NCBI GenBank assembly: GCA_013335275.1
Contig: JAAXVX010000053.1
Coordinates: forward strand, 1 to 8,266
From: Bacteroidales bacterium
Lineage (GTDB): Bacteria; Bacteroidota; Bacteroidia; Bacteroidales; UBA932
Direction: 5' to 3'
DNA: 8,266 bases
Shown here: positions 5,445 through 8,266 of the stretch, piece after piece
Position numbering within the stretch: position 1 is the first letter of the stretch
How the letters are laid out: each line of letters begins with the position of its first letter
The notes under the pieces: model-generated
What the model saw: the letters and a program-made list of their open reading frames with translations, nothing else
Databases searched by the model: none
Told to the model about the DNA's origin: nothing
Made by a program: the position numbers and the translations under genes

Positions 5445-8266
5445 ATGAACCGTAAATTAACGATTCTTGTTTCATTTTTGCTGATTTTACTCTCTGTTAA
5501 TACATCTTTTGCTCAATATTACTCATCCGGAAGTGATCCGGCGCGGGCAGAATGGCGGTATATTAAAACAGAATGGTACGATATTATTTATCCGCGGGAA
5601 GTAGATTCTCTTGCAAGAAGATATGCATTAATTCTCGAATCTTCCAGAGATGCCGTTAACCTTCCGCTGAGAGCCAAACCCAGGCGGATTCCTGTAGTGC
5701 TCCACCCGTACAGTGTTATGAGTAATGGTCTGGTTTCCTGGGCACCAAAAAGAGCAGAATTCATTACCCGTCCTCCTTCAATCGGCAGCTATTCTCAAAA
5801 CTGGGAGAAACAACTCGTAATACACGAAAGCAGGCACATTGCTCAAATGACAAAATTTGAAAGGGGTGTTTTCAAACCTTTGTCGTGGTTAATTGGTGAG
5901 CAGGCACAAGGTATTGGGGCCGGAATTTTTATAAACAAATGGGCTCTTGAAGGCGATGCTGTTGTATCAGAAACGGAATTGTCCTTCTCCGGACGGGGAA
6001 GAGACCCTCTGCATCTGGTATATTACAAAGCGGCTTTTTTGGAAGGAGATTACAGAAATTATCCACAATGGGCGTTCGGCTCATACAAAAAGTACACTCC
6101 GGACGAATATAGCCTTGGATATCTGATAAATTCTTCAATCCGGTTCCGGACATCCAAATATGATTTCATGGGGGAGCTGACAGAAAGCCTCGTTAATAAT
6201 TTTTACAATCCAAGAAACGCTTCAATATCATACAAGAAGGTAACCGGGGAAAAAATTGCAGGAAATTTAGAGGAGACAACCCAGTTGATGGTTCGTCACT
6301 GGAGAACGGAAGATTCTTTAAGAGCCCCGTTCACCGGCATAAAAGAGATTACAGGCAATAAAAATGAATATATATCTTACCGCTCGGCGATAATTCTTTC
6401 CAGAGATACAATTTTTGCAGTCAAAAGTGACTTGAACGAAACGAACCGCCTGATAAAAATAAACAGTTCGGGAGAAGAGGAGACAATCTCATTTTTAGGC
6501 ATTTTGAGCAGTGAATTGTCTTTTTGTAACGGCAAAATTTACTGGACAGAACAGATTCCTGCTCTGAGATGGGAACAAGAGAGCTTTTCCGATTTAATGG
6601 AATATGATATAAAAAGGGGAAAAATCAGACGACTTACAAATGGGTTGTCTGTTTTCAACCCGGTCGTATCAGCCTCCGGGCAGACGATAATTGCCGCGGA
6701 ATACCCTGTAACTGGTTCTTCCAGCCTTGTTCTTCTAGATGTAGAAAATGGCAACATTATCAAGAGATTCCGGGCACCTCATAACGGGCAGATTAAAGAA
6801 TCGGTTCAGATTGGGCAGATAATCTACTCGACTGTAATTACAGAAAACGGATTGGGAATATTTAAAATTGAACCGGATAAGGGGGTGTGGGAGCGTGAAG
6901 TTGACGAACAACACCAGAACATTACAAGACTTAGCCGCTTTAAAGAGAGCCTGCTTTTCGAAAGCGATATGGAAGGAGTGAACGAACTTTTCGAGTACGA
7001 CCCTCAGATAAAAATTCTGCGGCGTCTCACAAATTCGCCACTCGCGGCAATATCGCCTTTCTACTTTGCAGCAGAAGATGCTCTCTATTATTCCAATTTT
7101 TCCAAAACCGGATTTGGCCTGGTGTCTGTACCCGCCGACTCGCTGGAGTGGAAATTTGCATACTTTTCAAAACCGCACAGATATTTCCTTGCAGATGAAA
7201 TATCAAATCAGGCGAATTTTAATATTGATACAATCTCTTTTGCCGGAGTAGATAAATTTGCTTCAAGGCCATATCAGAAAGGCGACCATCTTTTCCGCAT
7301 TCATTCGTGGATGCCTGTATATTTTAACATTGACAACCTTAAAAATGTATCCTACGATAATTTCTATGAACTTGTTTCCCCCGGAGCAACTGTATATTCA
7401 CAGAATTCGCTTGGTACGGCTACTTCTATGCTTGGATATTCATACCATAACGGTTTTCATACGGGTCATGCAAAGTTTACATACAGCGGGCTCTATCCCG
7501 TTTTTGAGATAGAGGCAGATTATAACGACAGATTCAGGCAAAAAATAAGACTTATATCCGAAGATCCGTTTCACCCGGTTATGGTGGCTGATACAATAGC
7601 GGGTTCTCCTGTTTTTAACGCCTCGGTATTGGTCTATCTCCCATTTAATTTAAACAGGGGCGGATGGGTGCGCGGGATAATTCCAAGACTTGCCTGGCGT
7701 TATTCGACAGACTCCTATTATTCTCTTGAAAAAAGGAAATATCTCGATTATCAGCATTATGTGCTGGGAATACAGTATTATCAGATGCTCAGAATGACCA
7801 ACAGAAATATTTTCCCGAAATGGGGTTATGGGGTTAATGTCCAGTATAATTCCATGCCTTTTTCCGGTGAAAATTTCGGTTCAACTTTTTATGCAAATGT
7901 ATATTCTTATGTTCCGGGCCTTCTCAAGAATCAGGGATTAAAAATTTCAGCTGCCTTTCAGAGGCAGATATACAATGGCAAGAAATATCTTATGAAAAAC
8001 ATAGCTCCTTCTCCAAGAGGCTATGATACACATTTCAGCATAACTTATGCATCGGTATTTACAGATTATGCAATTCCGGTGAACCTTGGAAACGCTACTC
8101 TTTCCTGGCTCCTTTACCTTAAACGGGTACAGATTATTCCTTTTTTTGACTGGGCATACAGTCATGGAATGGACAGAAACAGACACATGATTTCGGGAGG
8201 AAGCGATATTCTGGTCGATTTCAATATTTTTAATATCTCACTGCCTCTTACGGCGGGAGTGAGGTA
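5445..8266 (+). CDS. Secreted metallopeptidase-like / beta-propeller / outer-membrane barrel protein (3' end missing)
   Basis: The frame stays open from ATG 5445 to the right edge: 940 full codons plus two bases, no stop. A signal peptide (MNRKLTILVSF to SFA, cut before Gln24) sends it across the inner membrane. About 30-250 resembles the peptidase MA (gluzincin) group: HESRH at 127-131 fits the zinc motif HEXXH, and WALEGDAVVSE (166-176) supplies the third zinc ligand, probably E169, in the usual EGxAxxxE form. About 310-590 resembles TolB/PD40 propeller blades, for example LMEYDIKRGKIRRLTNG (384-400) and LFEYDPQIKILRRLTNSP (515-532). From about 655 on, alternating polar and aromatic strands separated by turns (for example LGYSYHNGFHTGHAKFTYSG) look like an outer-membrane beta-barrel related to the D15/surface-antigen type. 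The role is unknown; a surface-anchored protease or a protein involved in outer-membrane assembly or uptake is possible. It is divergent from the phosphate operon. The gene call is firm; the barrel assignment is less certain. Confidence 0.85.
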   Translation, partial: MNRKLTILVSFLLILLSVNTSFAQYYSSGSDPARAEWRYIKTEWYDIIYPREVDSLARRYALILESSRDAVNLPLRAKPRRIPVVLHPYSVMSNGLVSWAPKRAEFITRPPSIGSYSQNWEKQLVIHESRHIAQMTKFERGVFKPLSWLIGEQAQGIGAGIFINKWALEGDAVVSETELSFSGRGRDPLHLVYYKAAFLEGDYRNYPQWAFGSYKKYTPDEYSLGYLINSSIRFRTSKYDFMGELTESLVNNFYNPRNASISYKKVTGEKIAGNLEETTQLMVRHWRTEDSLRAPFTGIKEITGNKNEYISYRSAIILSRDTIFAVKSDLNETNRLIKINSSGEEETISFLGILSSELSFCNGKIYWTEQIPALRWEQESFSDLMEYDIKRGKIRRLTNGLSVFNPVVSASGQTIIAAEYPVTGSSSLVLLDVENGNIIKRFRAPHNGQIKESVQIGQIIYSTVITENGLGIFKIEPDKGVWEREVDEQHQNITRLSRFKESLLFESDMEGVNELFEYDPQIKILRRLTNSPLAAISPFYFAAEDALYYSNFSKTGFGLVSVPADSLEWKFAYFSKPHRYFLADEISNQANFNIDTISFAGVDKFASRPYQKGDHLFRIHSWMPVYFNIDNLKNVSYDNFYELVSPGATVYSQNSLGTATSMLGYSYHNGFHTGHAKFTYSGLYPVFEIEADYNDRFRQKIRLISEDPFHPVMVADTIAGSPVFNASVLVYLPFNLNRGGWVRGIIPRLAWRYSTDSYYSLEKRKYLDYQHYVLGIQYYQMLRMTNRNIFPKWGYGVNVQYNSMPFSGENFGSTFYANVYSYVPGLLKNQGLKISAAFQRQIYNGKKYLMKNIAPSPRGYDTHFSITYASVFTDYAIPVNLGNATLSWLLYLKRVQIIPFFDWAYSHGMDRNRHMISGGSDILVDFNIFNISLPLTAGVR

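Noticed and set aside
5929..8186. Several short open frames on both strands (60-85 codons)
   Set aside because: All lie inside the 940-codon plus-strand gene in other frames and show no family features.

Overview
The window looks like chromosomal DNA from a member of Bacteroidetes, most likely Bacteroidales. It is moderately AT-rich. The tRNA gene has a TTG-N19-TAnnTTTG promoter, the form used by the Bacteroidetes primary sigma factor. Shine-Dalgarno sequences are weak or absent at most starts, and two secreted proteins have signal peptides ending just before a Gln. I see no mobile element, CRISPR array or rRNA gene. No gene-free stretch reaches 300 bases; the longest are about 56, 113 and 76 bases.

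Layout from left to right. The first 61 bases are probably the tail of an unidentified gene. It is followed after 2 bases by a small DedA-superfamily membrane protein of the YqaA type (64-534, +). Next comes a self-contained tRNA-Gln(TTG) unit (promoter, gene, intrinsic terminator; about 539-704). A family 2 glycosyltransferase (775-1803, +) then runs into the end of a family 4 glycosyltransferase on the other strand; the two convergent genes overlap by 12 bases. That GT4 gene is the last of a tight three-gene minus-strand operon. Read in the direction of transcription it is: Na+/phosphate symporter with a PhoU-like tail (5368-3683), secreted phosphodiester glycosidase of the NAGPA/DUF2233 family (3681-2809), GT4 (2808-1792). 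The junctions are 1 base and 0 bases.

A 76-base divergent promoter region separates this operon from a very long plus-strand gene that starts at 5445 and runs off the right edge without a stop (940 complete codons visible). The protein has a signal peptide, a zinc metallopeptidase-like domain (HESRH plus a downstream EGDA motif), a TolB/PD40-like beta-propeller region and a C-terminal region that looks like an outer-membrane beta-barrel. This is the most interesting gene in the window.

A cautious functional reading is that the region serves the cell envelope. Two glycosyltransferases, a sugar-phosphodiester hydrolase, a phosphate importer, a DedA-type membrane protein and a probable outer-membrane protease-like protein fit glycan or glycophosphate turnover at the surface. 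Only the co-transcription of the three minus-strand genes is strongly suggested by the sequence; the shared role is inference.
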